Positions 6,409 to 12,852 of a stretch of 21,477 nt of DNA are shown one piece after another. The stretch lies in the NCBI RefSeq assembly GCF_001509485.1, contig NZ_LLZI01000295.1, positions 1-21,477 of the forward strand, written 5' to 3'. Position 1 is the first letter of the stretch; the number at the start of each line of letters is the position of its first letter. The translations under genes were made by a program, and so were the position numbers. The notes below the pieces were generated by a model. The model worked only from the letters and a program-made list of their open reading frames with translations, made no database searches and was not told the origin of the DNA. This DNA is from Streptomyces sp. NRRL F-4489 (GTDB lineage Bacteria; Actinomycetota; Actinomycetes; Streptomycetales; Streptomycetaceae).

Positions 6409-6867
6409 ATGCATCCGGCCATGGGAAGCCGCGAAGTGCGATCGGAAGATCAACTGTCAGTGGGGCCGCTTACTCTCCAGGACATGGGTGACGCACGCCT
6501 GCACGAACTCCAGACCGCGCTGACCACCGCCGCCGACCTGGCCTCGGCGCTCCGGTCGGCCCCGACCCGGCAGGACGCCGACCAGCTCGTCGACGTCCTG
6601 CGCCAAGCGCTGACCACCGCCACCTCGCTGGGCGGCCGCGCCGCCTGCCCGACCGGGTGCGCCCTGCATCCGCACGGTGCGGTGGACCCGCTCTACGGCG
6701 ACCCGGAGGATCCCCTTCCGCCGGGCTACGGCAAATGCCTGCTCTGCAACGACCGCCGGCGCCGGGCGGACGCGCAGCATGCGCACGTCCGCCCGCGCAC
6801 CCGCCCGGCCCGCCCCCGGTCCCAGCCTCAGCCCCAGCAGGACTGGCACCGGCGGCTGTCGGCCTGA
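6409..6867 (+). CDS. Small protein of unknown function with Cys pairs
   Basis: A protein of up to 152 aa that I do not recognise by name. The middle (about 26-76) is a predicted helical region with regular Leu/Ala spacing. It is followed by CPTGC (Cys80, Cys84) with nearby His87 and His89, and then KCLLC (Cys110, Cys113), a pattern that could bind zinc. The C-terminus is Arg/Pro/Gln-rich and probably disordered. The start is uncertain: ATG at 6409 has only a weak GGAA upstream, and ATG 6421, GTG 6460 (GGAAG 11 bases upstream) and ATG 6484 are alternatives. Convergent with ccdA, 22 bp between stops. Codon structure and the coherent sequence favour a real gene; function unknown. Confidence 0.7.
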   Translation: MHPAMGSREVRSEDQLSVGPLTLQDMGDARLHELQTALTTAADLASALRSAPTRQDADQLVDVLRQALTTATSLGGRAACPTGCALHPHGAVDPLYGDPEDPLPPGYGKCLLCNDRRRRADAQHAHVRPRTRPARPRSQPQPQQDWHRRLSA

Positions 6868-6889
6868 GGGGGTCGGGCGGGCCCGGCGG

Positions 6890-7855
6890 TCAGTCCCGTT
6901 CCGCGGGCCGGTCGGGCCCGGAGCCCCCGGCCCCCGGCCCGCCGGAGTCCGCACCCCCGGCCTCCCGCGCCAGGCCCCCCTTCCGTACGCCGTCCTGCTC
7001 CCCCACCGGCTCCGGTTCGGGTTCCGGCCCCCGCTTCCGCTCCGGACGGAGCGCGATCCAGCCCAGTAGCGCGGCGGCGGCCAGGGCCGCCAGGGCGAGC
7101 AGGACCGCGTCCGGGACGCCGTTGCCCAGCCGGGCCGCCCAGTCCTCCAGGCGGATCTCGGTGTCCGCGTCCAGGATCCCGGGCAGCGCGCTGGTCCCGT
7201 TGAAGGCCAGGAACAGCGCGCCGATGGCGATGAAGAACAGCCCGGAGACCAGCGAGGTGGTGTGCAGCCGCAGCCGGCCGAGGGCCAGTTCGCGGCCGCG
7301 CAGCCAGCCCCGGGTGCCGAGCCGGAAGCGGTCCCACAGCAGCGCCAGGACGAACAGCGGCAGCGCCATGCCGAGCGCGTACACCGCGAGCATCGAGGCA
7401 CCGTAGAGCGGTGAACCGCTGACCGCCGTGACGGTCAGCACCGAGCCGAGGATCGGGCCCGCGCAGAATCCGGCCAGGCCGTAGACGCAGCCGAGCAGGA
7501 ACGTGGACAGGGCGGTGCGCGGGGTGATCCGGGCGGCGGCGGCCTGGGCGCGCCGGGAGGCGAAGCCCAGCCCGAGGATCTGGGCCACGCCGAGGGCGAT
7601 GACCAGCCAGCCGCCGACCGCGATCAGCAGGTCGCGATGGCCGTTGAAGAGCCAGCTGGCCGCGGTGCTCGCCGCGCCCAGCGGCACCAGCGTCGTCGCC
7701 AGCCCCAGGTAGAACACCCCGGTACGGGCCAGCAGCCGGCCGGGGCTCGCCAGCGAGTACGCGAAGAACGCCGGGAGCAGCAGGGCGCTGCACGGGCTGA
7801 CCAGCGCGAGCGCGCCGCCGAGGAAGGCGGCGAGGTAGCCGATGTCGGAGGTCAC
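6890..7855 (-). CDS. ccdA: CcdA/DsbD-family transmembrane thiol reductant transporter
   Basis: A 321-aa membrane protein of the cytochrome c biogenesis CcdA family, which carries electrons from cytoplasmic thioredoxin across the membrane to extracytoplasmic thiol proteins. The redox pair is Cys22 (in LVSPCSALLLPAF) and Cys131 (in GLAGFCAGPILG). At least six hydrophobic segments are seen: about 6-29, 45-68, 76-98, 115-142, 150-173 and 200-219, with an extra one at 249-268. A highly charged Gly/Pro-rich tail follows residue 270 and is probably cytoplasmic or disordered. Start GTG at 7855 overlaps the TGA of the upstream DsbA-like gene as GTGA, so the two are translationally coupled, which supports a redox partnership. 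Confident family call. Confidence 0.93.
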   Translation of the reverse strand: MTSDIGYLAAFLGGALALVSPCSALLLPAFFAYSLASPGRLLARTGVFYLGLATTLVPLGAASTAASWLFNGHRDLLIAVGGWLVIALGVAQILGLGFASRRAQAAAARITPRTALSTFLLGCVYGLAGFCAGPILGSVLTVTAVSGSPLYGASMLAVYALGMALPLFVLALLWDRFRLGTRGWLRGRELALGRLRLHTTSLVSGLFFIAIGALFLAFNGTSALPGILDADTEIRLEDWAARLGNGVPDAVLLALAALAAAALLGWIALRPERKRGPEPEPEPVGEQDGVRKGGLAREAGGADSGGPGAGGSGPDRPAERD

Positions 7856-8661
7856 TCCCCGGCCCCCGTACCGTCGCCCTTCCCGTCGCCCTTCCCGGCC
7901 CCCGCGCCGCCGCCGTGCTTGCCGGCCGCCGCGGCGGCCTGCTCGATGGCCTGCTCGAAGACCGCGGTGTCCTGCGCCCCGGCGATCGGCCGGCCGTTGA
8001 CCAGGAAGGACGGGGTGGACTGGACGCCGAGCCGGTAGCCCTCGTCCTGGTCCTTCTTCAGGGCCGCCTCGGCGGCCGGGCTGCCGAGGTCGGCGCGGAA
8101 CTTCTCCAGGTCCGGTACGCCGGCGGTGCGGGCGAGTTCGACCAGCTTGTCCTCGGCGAGCGCGTCGCCCTTGCGGGTCTCGGCGTAGAGCACATCGTGC
8201 AGCTGCCAGAACTTCCCCTGGCGGCCGGCCGCCCAGGACGCGCGGGCGGCCCGCTCGGAGTCGGCGCCGAAGACCGGGAAGTTGCGGAACTCGATCCGCA
8301 GCGTGCCGGCGTCCACGAATTTCTTGATCAGCGCGGGCTGGGTCTCGCGGCTGAAGCGGCCGCAGAACGAGCACTGGTAGTCGGCGTACTCGACCAGGAC
8401 CACCGGGGCGTCCGGCTTCCCGGTGGCGAGCGGGTCGCCGGCGATCCGGCGGCTGGTGCGCCGGGCGAGGTCGTCGTACAGCTTCTGCTGTCCGTCGTCC
8501 TCCTGGTTCCGGACGGTGGCGGGCGGGCCGTCGGCGGCGGTGCCACGGCCGTTCTCGACGGCCTTGCCGACCGCGACGGCGATGGCGATCACCGCCACGA
8601 CGAGGGCGAGGACCGCGCCGATCGCGGCGGCCTTGCGGGCGGGTGAGGCGGAGGTGGGCAT
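7852..8661 (-). CDS. Membrane-anchored DsbA-like thiol oxidoreductase
   Basis: A 269-aa thioredoxin-fold protein of the DsbA/BdbD type (Thioredoxin_4). An N-terminal hydrophobic anchor (about 11-32) tethers it outside the membrane. The active site is C97-S-F-C100 in YADYQCSFCGRF, the cis-Pro loop is STPSF (Thr216-Pro217), and an inserted helical domain lies between them. Role: making or isomerising disulfides in exported proteins, with the coupled ccdA product as the likely reductant route. The C-terminus (248-269) is a Gly/Lys/Asp low-complexity tail with a GKGD repeat encoded by a 12-bp duplication. Start ATG at 8661 has AGGAG 7 bases upstream. Family and location are well supported; direction of the redox reaction is inferred. 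Confidence 0.92.
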   Translation of the reverse strand: MPTSASPARKAAAIGAVLALVVAVIAIAVAVGKAVENGRGTAADGPPATVRNQEDDGQQKLYDDLARRTSRRIAGDPLATGKPDAPVVLVEYADYQCSFCGRFSRETQPALIKKFVDAGTLRIEFRNFPVFGADSERAARASWAAGRQGKFWQLHDVLYAETRKGDALAEDKLVELARTAGVPDLEKFRADLGSPAAEAALKKDQDEGYRLGVQSTPSFLVNGRPIAGAQDTAVFEQAIEQAAAAAGKHGGGAGAGKGDGKGDGTGAGE

Positions 8662-8749
8662 GCGAAAGCTCCTGTCGTACAAGGGGGTTGCGGAAAGGGG
8701 CGGCAGCCGCCGGGCCGGCGCAGGGGTCGGCCGGGCGGGGGCCGGCGGC

Positions 8750-9226
8750 CTATATCCGCAGTACGGGCAGGAGGGCCGCGGGGTCCGCGGCGGGTATGCC
8801 GGTGGGCGGGCGGGCCAGGGCCCAGCGGGGCGGCGGGGCGGTGACGAGCGGCCCGGGCGCGGCGGTGTCCGGGGCGAGCGGCTCACCGCGCGGCGGCGCG
8901 GGCAGCGGCGCGGCCTCACCGGGGTCCGGTGCGTGGCGCCCGGAGCACCGCTTGGTGGCGTCGGCGACGGCGAGGGGCGGCGCGTGGGACGCGGCGGGCG
9001 CGCCGGTTACGTCGTGCGCGCCGGGCGCACTGGTGACGTCGGACGCGACGCGCGCCCCGGCGGCCCAGGGAGCGCCGGCCTCCGCGGTCGCCGCAACCAC
9101 GGCCACCGCCGTACGACCTGCCGCCGACCCGGCCCCCACGCCCCCGTTCCGGCAGAGCAGCGGCGCGAACGCGACGGCCAGGAGGAGCAGCAGCGTCAGC
9201 GTCGCCGAGCGGCGCAGCCGGTGCAT
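8750..9226 (-). CDS. Exported protein of unknown function upstream of the DsbA/CcdA pair
   Basis: A 158-aa protein with a clear N-terminal signal: MHRLRRSATLTLLLLLAVAF, charged then hydrophobic, running to about residue 22. The remainder is Ala/Pro/Gly-rich with little predicted structure, so I assign no family. It has two cysteines, one at the end of the hydrophobic stretch (APLLC) and one in KRCSG; the first is not a good lipobox. Start ATG at 9226 follows a GGGGGAGGG ribosome binding site. It lies 88 bp upstream of the DsbA-like gene on the same strand, so it is probably the first gene of that operon and could be a substrate or accessory of the thiol system. This link is inference only. 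Confidence 0.72.
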   Translation of the reverse strand: MHRLRRSATLTLLLLLAVAFAPLLCRNGGVGAGSAAGRTAVAVVAATAEAGAPWAAGARVASDVTSAPGAHDVTGAPAASHAPPLAVADATKRCSGRHAPDPGEAAPLPAPPRGEPLAPDTAAPGPLVTAPPPRWALARPPTGIPAADPAALLPVLRI

Positions 9227-9235
9227 GTCCCTCCC

Positions 9236-9267
9236 CCTCGCTGTCGGTCCGCCTCGCTGTCGGTCCG
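9236..9267. repeat. 16-bp tandem duplication in the leader of the exported-protein gene
   Basis: CCTCGCTGTCGGTCCG occurs twice in a row (9236-9251 and 9252-9267). On the minus strand it directly precedes the ribosome binding site of the gene starting at 9226. A recent slippage duplication or a doubled regulatory site would both fit. Confidence 0.85.
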
Positions 9268-9290
9268 TGGCGGTCGCGGTCGAACATCCC

Positions 9291-9296
9291 ATCCTA
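9291..9296 (-). promoter_or_regulatory. Possible -10 hexamer for the redox operon
   Basis: On the minus strand TAGGAT matches the streptomycete housekeeping -10 consensus and lies 65 bases upstream of the exported-protein start codon. No good -35 hexamer is found 16-18 bases further upstream, so this is weak. Confidence 0.3.
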
Positions 9297-9500
9297 CGGA
9301 CCGCCGGGCCGCGCGGGCGGCGGTGGCACAGCTCACCCCTGGATCGCACCCGAACACCCCTCATTTGATGGCGCTATGTCCGGGTATCGGCGGCTTGCCG
9401 TCTTTGGTGGGCGGCGGGCGGGCCTGCCATAGTCGTCCGCGGCGACCCCCGTTGGCGCGGGCCAGGTCGTGTCCGGCCGCGCGGGCAACCCCTTCCGCCC

Positions 9501-9545
9501 GCCCCGGCCGGGGCTCCGGGGCTCATCCCGCGGCAACCCCGCGGG
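9501..9545 (-). terminator. Candidate terminator downstream of the HATPase gene
   Basis: Two adjacent elements: GCCCCGGCCGGGGC (9501-9514), a perfect palindrome, and CCCGCGG/CCGCGGG (9527-9533 with 9539-9545), a 7-bp stem with a CAACC loop. They begin about 65 bp past the HATPase stop. No T-tract is present. Confidence 0.35.
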
Positions 9546-9609
9546 CGGGCCCCGGACCCGTTCCCGGACCCGGCGCCACGGTCAGCGGCCGGCAGTCGGT
9601 GACCAGCGG

Positions 9610-10254
9610 TCAGCGGTCGCCGACCCGGACCTCGAACCACGTGGTCTTGCCGCGCGGCAGCAGGTCCACGCCCCAGCGGTCGGACAGCTTGTCGACGAGG
9701 TAAAGCCCGCGGCCGCTGACGTCCATCGGCTGTACGGGCATCAGGCACGGCAGCCCGCGCGAGGGGTCGCGCACCTCCACCCGGATCCAGCCGCGCCGGC
9801 GCAGTATCCGCAGCCCGAACGCGCGGGCGCCGGTGTGCCGTACGGCGTTGCCGACCAGTTCGGAGACCAGCAGCACGGAGTGCTCGGCCAGTTGCGGGGA
9901 GAGGGACCACTGGCGCAGCAGGATGGCGGCGGTCAGCCGGCGCGCGGTCCGGGCGGACTGCGGGCGCGAGGGGAGCCGGACCTCGTCCACCGAGGGGTCC
10001 CCGACCACCTCGGAACCGGCGGGCAGCTGACCGGCGACCGCGGGCACCGGCTCGGCGGTGGGCGGACCGCCCGGGCCCGGACCTGCGGGGGGCGGCACCT
10101 GGCCGGCGGGGCCCGGACCTACGGGCGCCGGCCCGGCGGGCCCTGGGACCGCCGCCCCCTCCGTGCCGCCGGGGTTGGCCCGCTCCGCGGCGGCCGTACC
10201 GCTGTGCGGCCGCGGCTGCTCCATTCCTTCGAGGCCCGCCATGCCCCCCATCAT
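9610..10254 (-). CDS. HATPase-domain regulator (anti-sigma factor kinase-like)
   Basis: A 214-aa protein whose C-terminal half (about 95-214) is a GHKL ATP-binding domain of the HATPase_c_2/RsbW-like type abundant in streptomycetes. The N-box is SELVGNAVRHT (Asn136), the D-box DPSRG (Asp163), and the glycine lid VSGRGLYLVD (180-188). Such proteins phosphorylate anti-anti-sigma factors or bind sigma factors, but the partner is not encoded nearby. Residues 1-90 are Pro/Gly/Ala-rich and probably disordered. The start is the ATG at 10254, with GAGGAG 5 bases upstream; the adjacent ATG at 10251 or later ATGs are possible. It sits alone, 262 bp downstream of the enoyl-CoA hydratase gene. Domain call is strong; pathway unknown. 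Confidence 0.86.
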   Translation of the reverse strand: MMGGMAGLEGMEQPRPHSGTAAAERANPGGTEGAAVPGPAGPAPVGPGPAGQVPPPAGPGPGGPPTAEPVPAVAGQLPAGSEVVGDPSVDEVRLPSRPQSARTARRLTAAILLRQWSLSPQLAEHSVLLVSELVGNAVRHTGARAFGLRILRRRGWIRVEVRDPSRGLPCLMPVQPMDVSGRGLYLVDKLSDRWGVDLLPRGKTTWFEVRVGDR

Positions 10255-10516
10255 GGCCGCTCCTCGCCGGTCCGGGGGCCGGAACCGACGGAATCCGTTG
10301 TCCGGAATCACCGGCTCCGGACCTCCCCCACGACATATGCCAACGGCAGCCGGGACCGGCCGCACCGCGCTGACCTGCGGAAAGGCCCGGCGGGCGGCGA
10401 GTTGGCCGGGGCCGCCGGGGCGGCTCCCTTACGGGGTCACGGCGCTTTCCGCAATTCGCCCACACGAGGCATGGTGTACCGGCCACACCTCAGCCGCCCC
10501 GCCAACACCAGCCGCC

Positions 10517-11284
10517 TCAGCGGAACTTGGCCTTGCCCGGCCCCTCCTCGACGAAGCTGCGCATCCCGGTCTCCCGGTCCTCGGTGGCGAACAGCCCCGC
10601 GAACCAGTTGCGTTCGATCGTCAGCCCGGTGTCGATATCGGTCTCCAGCCCGGCGTCGACGGACTCCTTGGCGGCCCGCAGCGCGAGCGCCGGACCGGCC
10701 GCCAGCCGCGCCGCCCAGGCGTGCGCCTGCGCGTAGACCTCGGCGGCCGGCACCACGCGGTCCACCAGGCCGATGGCCAGCGCCTCGTCGGCCTTCACAT
10801 GGCGGCCGGTGAAGATCAGGTCCTTGGCCTTGGACGGGCCCACCAGCCGGGCCAGCCGCTGGGTGCCGCCGGCGCCCGGGATCACGCCGAGCAGGATCTC
10901 CGGCTGGCCGAGCTTGGCGTTGTCGGCGGCGATCCGGAAGTCGGCGCAGAGCGCCAGTTCGCAGCCGCCGCCCAGGGCGTAGCCGGTGACCGCGGCGACC
11001 ACCGGCTTGGGGATCCGGGCCACCGCGGTGAAGGAGTCCTGGAGGGCCTTGGCCCGCACCACCATCGCGGGGTGGTCCATGGCCTGCATTTCCTTGATGT
11101 CCGCGCCGGCCGCGAAGACCTTCTCGCCGCCCCAGATCACCACGGCGCGGATGTCGTCGCGCCGGCCGGCCTCCTCGGCCAGTTCGCGGAGCCGGTCCTG
11201 GGTGGCGACGTCCAGGGCGTTCATCGGCGGGCGGTCCAGGCGGATGGTGCCGACACCGTCTTCGGCTTCGAGATGCACAGTCAT
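10517..11284 (-). CDS. Enoyl-CoA hydratase/isomerase (crotonase family)
   Basis: A 255-aa soluble crotonase-family protein that probably hydrates trans-2-enoyl-CoA esters in beta-oxidation or related acyl-CoA degradation. Oxyanion-hole segments are FAAGADIKEM (57-66) and YALGGGCELAL (102-112). Both catalytic glutamates are present, Glu109 in GGGCEL and Glu129 in GQPEILLG, followed by VIPGAGGTQRL, so hydratase activity is more likely than simple isomerase. Length is standard for the family. Start ATG at 11284 has no recognisable ribosome binding site; a TACTAA hexamer at 11294-11299 (minus strand) nine bases upstream suggests a leaderless or near-leaderless transcript. It lies 71 bp after the first L,D-transpeptidase gene on the same strand with no functional link. 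Physiological substrate unknown. Confidence 0.93.
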   Translation of the reverse strand: MTVHLEAEDGVGTIRLDRPPMNALDVATQDRLRELAEEAGRRDDIRAVVIWGGEKVFAAGADIKEMQAMDHPAMVVRAKALQDSFTAVARIPKPVVAAVTGYALGGGCELALCADFRIAADNAKLGQPEILLGVIPGAGGTQRLARLVGPSKAKDLIFTGRHVKADEALAIGLVDRVVPAAEVYAQAHAWAARLAAGPALALRAAKESVDAGLETDIDTGLTIERNWFAGLFATEDRETGMRSFVEEGPGKAKFR

Positions 11285-11293
11285 GCGGGCAGG

Positions 11294-11310
11294 TTAGTAC
11301 GCGTTAACGC
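11294..11310 (-). promoter_or_regulatory. Putative promoter and operator for the enoyl-CoA hydratase gene
   Basis: On the minus strand the perfect palindrome GCGTTAACGC (11301-11310) immediately precedes GTACTAACC, whose TACTAA could be a -10 element nine bases before the ATG. A repressor bound at the palindrome would block the promoter. No -35 hexamer is evident, so the promoter call is tentative; the palindrome itself is plain. Confidence 0.4.
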
Positions 11311-11355
11311 CGCGCGCCGCCCCGCCCCGGACTCCGGACCCCGGGCACCCCCGCC

Positions 11356-12588
11356 CTAACGGGCCCGCCACTGAGCCCAGGTGAGGTTCCAGTCGCTGAA
11401 GCCGTTGTCGGGCGCGATAGTGCGGTCGTGGGAGTTCTTGACGATGACCACGTCCCCGATGAGGGAGTTGCGGTAGAACCACGCGGCGGGGGTGTCCGGA
11501 TCGCCGCCGCCGCGCCGGTCGTAGAGGCCGACGCAGCCGTGGCTGGCGTTGCGGGTGCCGAAGGCGGCCCGGCCCGACCAGTAGTTGCCGTGGATGAACG
11601 TGCCGGACGTGCTCAGCCGCATGGCGTGCGGGACGTCCTTGATGTCGTACTCGCCGCCGAAGCCGACGGTCTCGCCGTTCATCCGCGTCACCGGGTGCTT
11701 CTCGCTGATGACCATCGTGCCGTTGTACGTCTCGGTGCCGGGGGCGCCGGCGGTGATCGGCACGGTGCGCAGCGTCCGGCCGTCGCGGACCACGGTCATC
11801 TGCTTGGTGCGGGCGTCGACCGTGCTGACCTGGCCGCGGCCGATGGTGAACGTGACCTGCTTGGACTGGGTGCCGTAGACGCCGGGGCGGCCCTCGACGC
11901 CGTCCAGGGCGAGCCGGAGGGTGACCTTCGTGCCGGGCTTCCAGAACGCCTCGGGGCGGAAGTCGAGGCGGTCGTTGCCGAACCAGTGGGCGGCGATCGG
12001 GACGGCCGGGCGGGCGGTGACCGCGATGGCCTTCTCGACGGCCCGGGGGTCGGTGATACCGCGGCTGAAGCGGATCGAGACCGGCATCCCGACGCCGACT
12101 TCCTGGCCGTCCTCGGGGCTGTAGGTGCCGATGAAGGTGTGCTTGGGCACGAGGGTGGTGAAGGTGGAGTGCTCGGCGGCCTGCCGGCCCCGGGCGTCGA
12201 CGGCCACCGCGTCGACGGTGTAGCGCGTCGAGGCGCCGAGGTGGGTGCTGGGCCGCCAGCGGGAGCCGTCGCCGGATATCTCGCCGTCGACGGCGTTGCC
12301 CTTGGCGTCGGTGACCGTGACGGAACGGAGCTTGCCCTTCCGGGCGGTGACCGACAGGGCGCCGCTGGTGGCCACCGAGCGGGCGCCGTCGCGGGGCGCT
12401 ATCTCCACGGCGGCCTGCGAGGCGGTGTCCGCGGCGCGGTGCGCGGGCGCCCGGCCGGCGGCGTCGTCCGCGCCGCCGCAGGCGGAGACCAGCAGCAGCA
12501 CCGGGGCGAGCAGCAGCGCGAGCGGTCCGCCCGCGCGGCGCGCCCACCGCCGGCGCACCGGCCCCTTCGGCATCGGATGAACGGTCAC
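11356..12588 (-). CDS. Lipoprotein L,D-transpeptidase with Ig-like domains (paralogue A)
   Basis: A 410-aa exported L,D-transpeptidase of the mycobacterial LdtMt2-like architecture: signal peptide, Ig-like domains (about 60-250), YkuD catalytic domain (about 253-385) and a short C-terminal extension ending in WAQWRAR. The lipobox LLVSAC places the lipidated Cys at residue 37. Catalytic residues are His333 (FIHGNYW), His350 and Cys352 in SHGCVGL; many homologues have Asn or Arg where Gly follows the Val. Such enzymes make 3-3 peptidoglycan crosslinks and resist most beta-lactams except carbapenems. The start is GTG at 12588 with AAGGGG 6 bases upstream, which leaves a normal signal peptide; the frame stays open to an ATG at 12702. 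Closely related to the next gene upstream. Confidence 0.93.
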   Translation of the reverse strand: MTVHPMPKGPVRRRWARRAGGPLALLLAPVLLLVSACGGADDAAGRAPAHRAADTASQAAVEIAPRDGARSVATSGALSVTARKGKLRSVTVTDAKGNAVDGEISGDGSRWRPSTHLGASTRYTVDAVAVDARGRQAAEHSTFTTLVPKHTFIGTYSPEDGQEVGVGMPVSIRFSRGITDPRAVEKAIAVTARPAVPIAAHWFGNDRLDFRPEAFWKPGTKVTLRLALDGVEGRPGVYGTQSKQVTFTIGRGQVSTVDARTKQMTVVRDGRTLRTVPITAGAPGTETYNGTMVISEKHPVTRMNGETVGFGGEYDIKDVPHAMRLSTSGTFIHGNYWSGRAAFGTRNASHGCVGLYDRRGGGDPDTPAAWFYRNSLIGDVVIVKNSHDRTIAPDNGFSDWNLTWAQWRAR

Positions 12589-12852
12589 GACCGGCCCCTT
12601 TCCCCCTCGCACGGCCGCGGCCCCCGGACCCGGCCGCCGCCGTCTTCGCGTACGGAGCCAGCCAACCACACCGCACTGACACTCAACTCCCCCTGTGGAC
12701 AACGGTTCAGTCCCGTTCCGCGGGTGGGCGCGCGGCCACGCGTACGAGCGCCGCGGGGCGCCGCGGCGGCGCGCGGCCGGGAGCCGGGGCCCGCGGCCGG
12801 GCGGCAGGGGTGCGGCGGGCCGGCCGGCAGGGGTGCGGCGGGCCGGACGCGG
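12589..12852. other. Intergenic region between the two L,D-transpeptidase genes
   Basis: A 264-bp gap with no convincing gene. It contains a 23-bp tandem repeat (12802-12847) next to the stop of paralogue B, a single perfect DnaA-box-like nonamer TTGTCCACA on the minus strand (12694-12702), and presumably the promoter of paralogue A, which I could not pin down; TTGAGT near 12680-12686 on the minus strand is a possible -35 only. Confidence 0.4.
12802..12847. repeat. Two-copy 23-bp tandem repeat
   Basis: CGGCAGGGGTGCGGCGGGCC plus three further bases occurs twice in a row (12802-12824, 12825-12847), with only the last base differing. It lies 5 bp past the stop codon of the minus-strand paralogue B gene, outside coding sequence. 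Confidence 0.85.

Larger units (their letters stand above)
9227..9609. other. Intergenic region upstream of the exported-protein gene
   Basis: A 383-bp minus-strand gap between the HATPase gene and the exported-protein gene. It holds, from high to low coordinate, two GC-rich palindromic elements near 9501-9545 (possible terminator), a less GC-rich stretch around 9320-9440, a TAGGAT hexamer at 9291-9296 and a 16-bp tandem duplication at 9236-9267. I see no gene in it. Confidence 0.5.

Noticed and set aside
6890..6907. An 18-bp exact match (TCAGTCCCGTTCCGCGGG) between the end of ccdA and 12707-12724
   Set aside because: In DNA of this GC content one such match in 21 kb can arise by chance. No longer homology flanks it, so it is not evidence of a mobile element or attachment site.
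12694..12702. Replication origin suggested by a DnaA-type nonamer
   Set aside because: Only one box is present, with no cluster, no AT-rich unwinding element and no dnaA or dnaN gene nearby.
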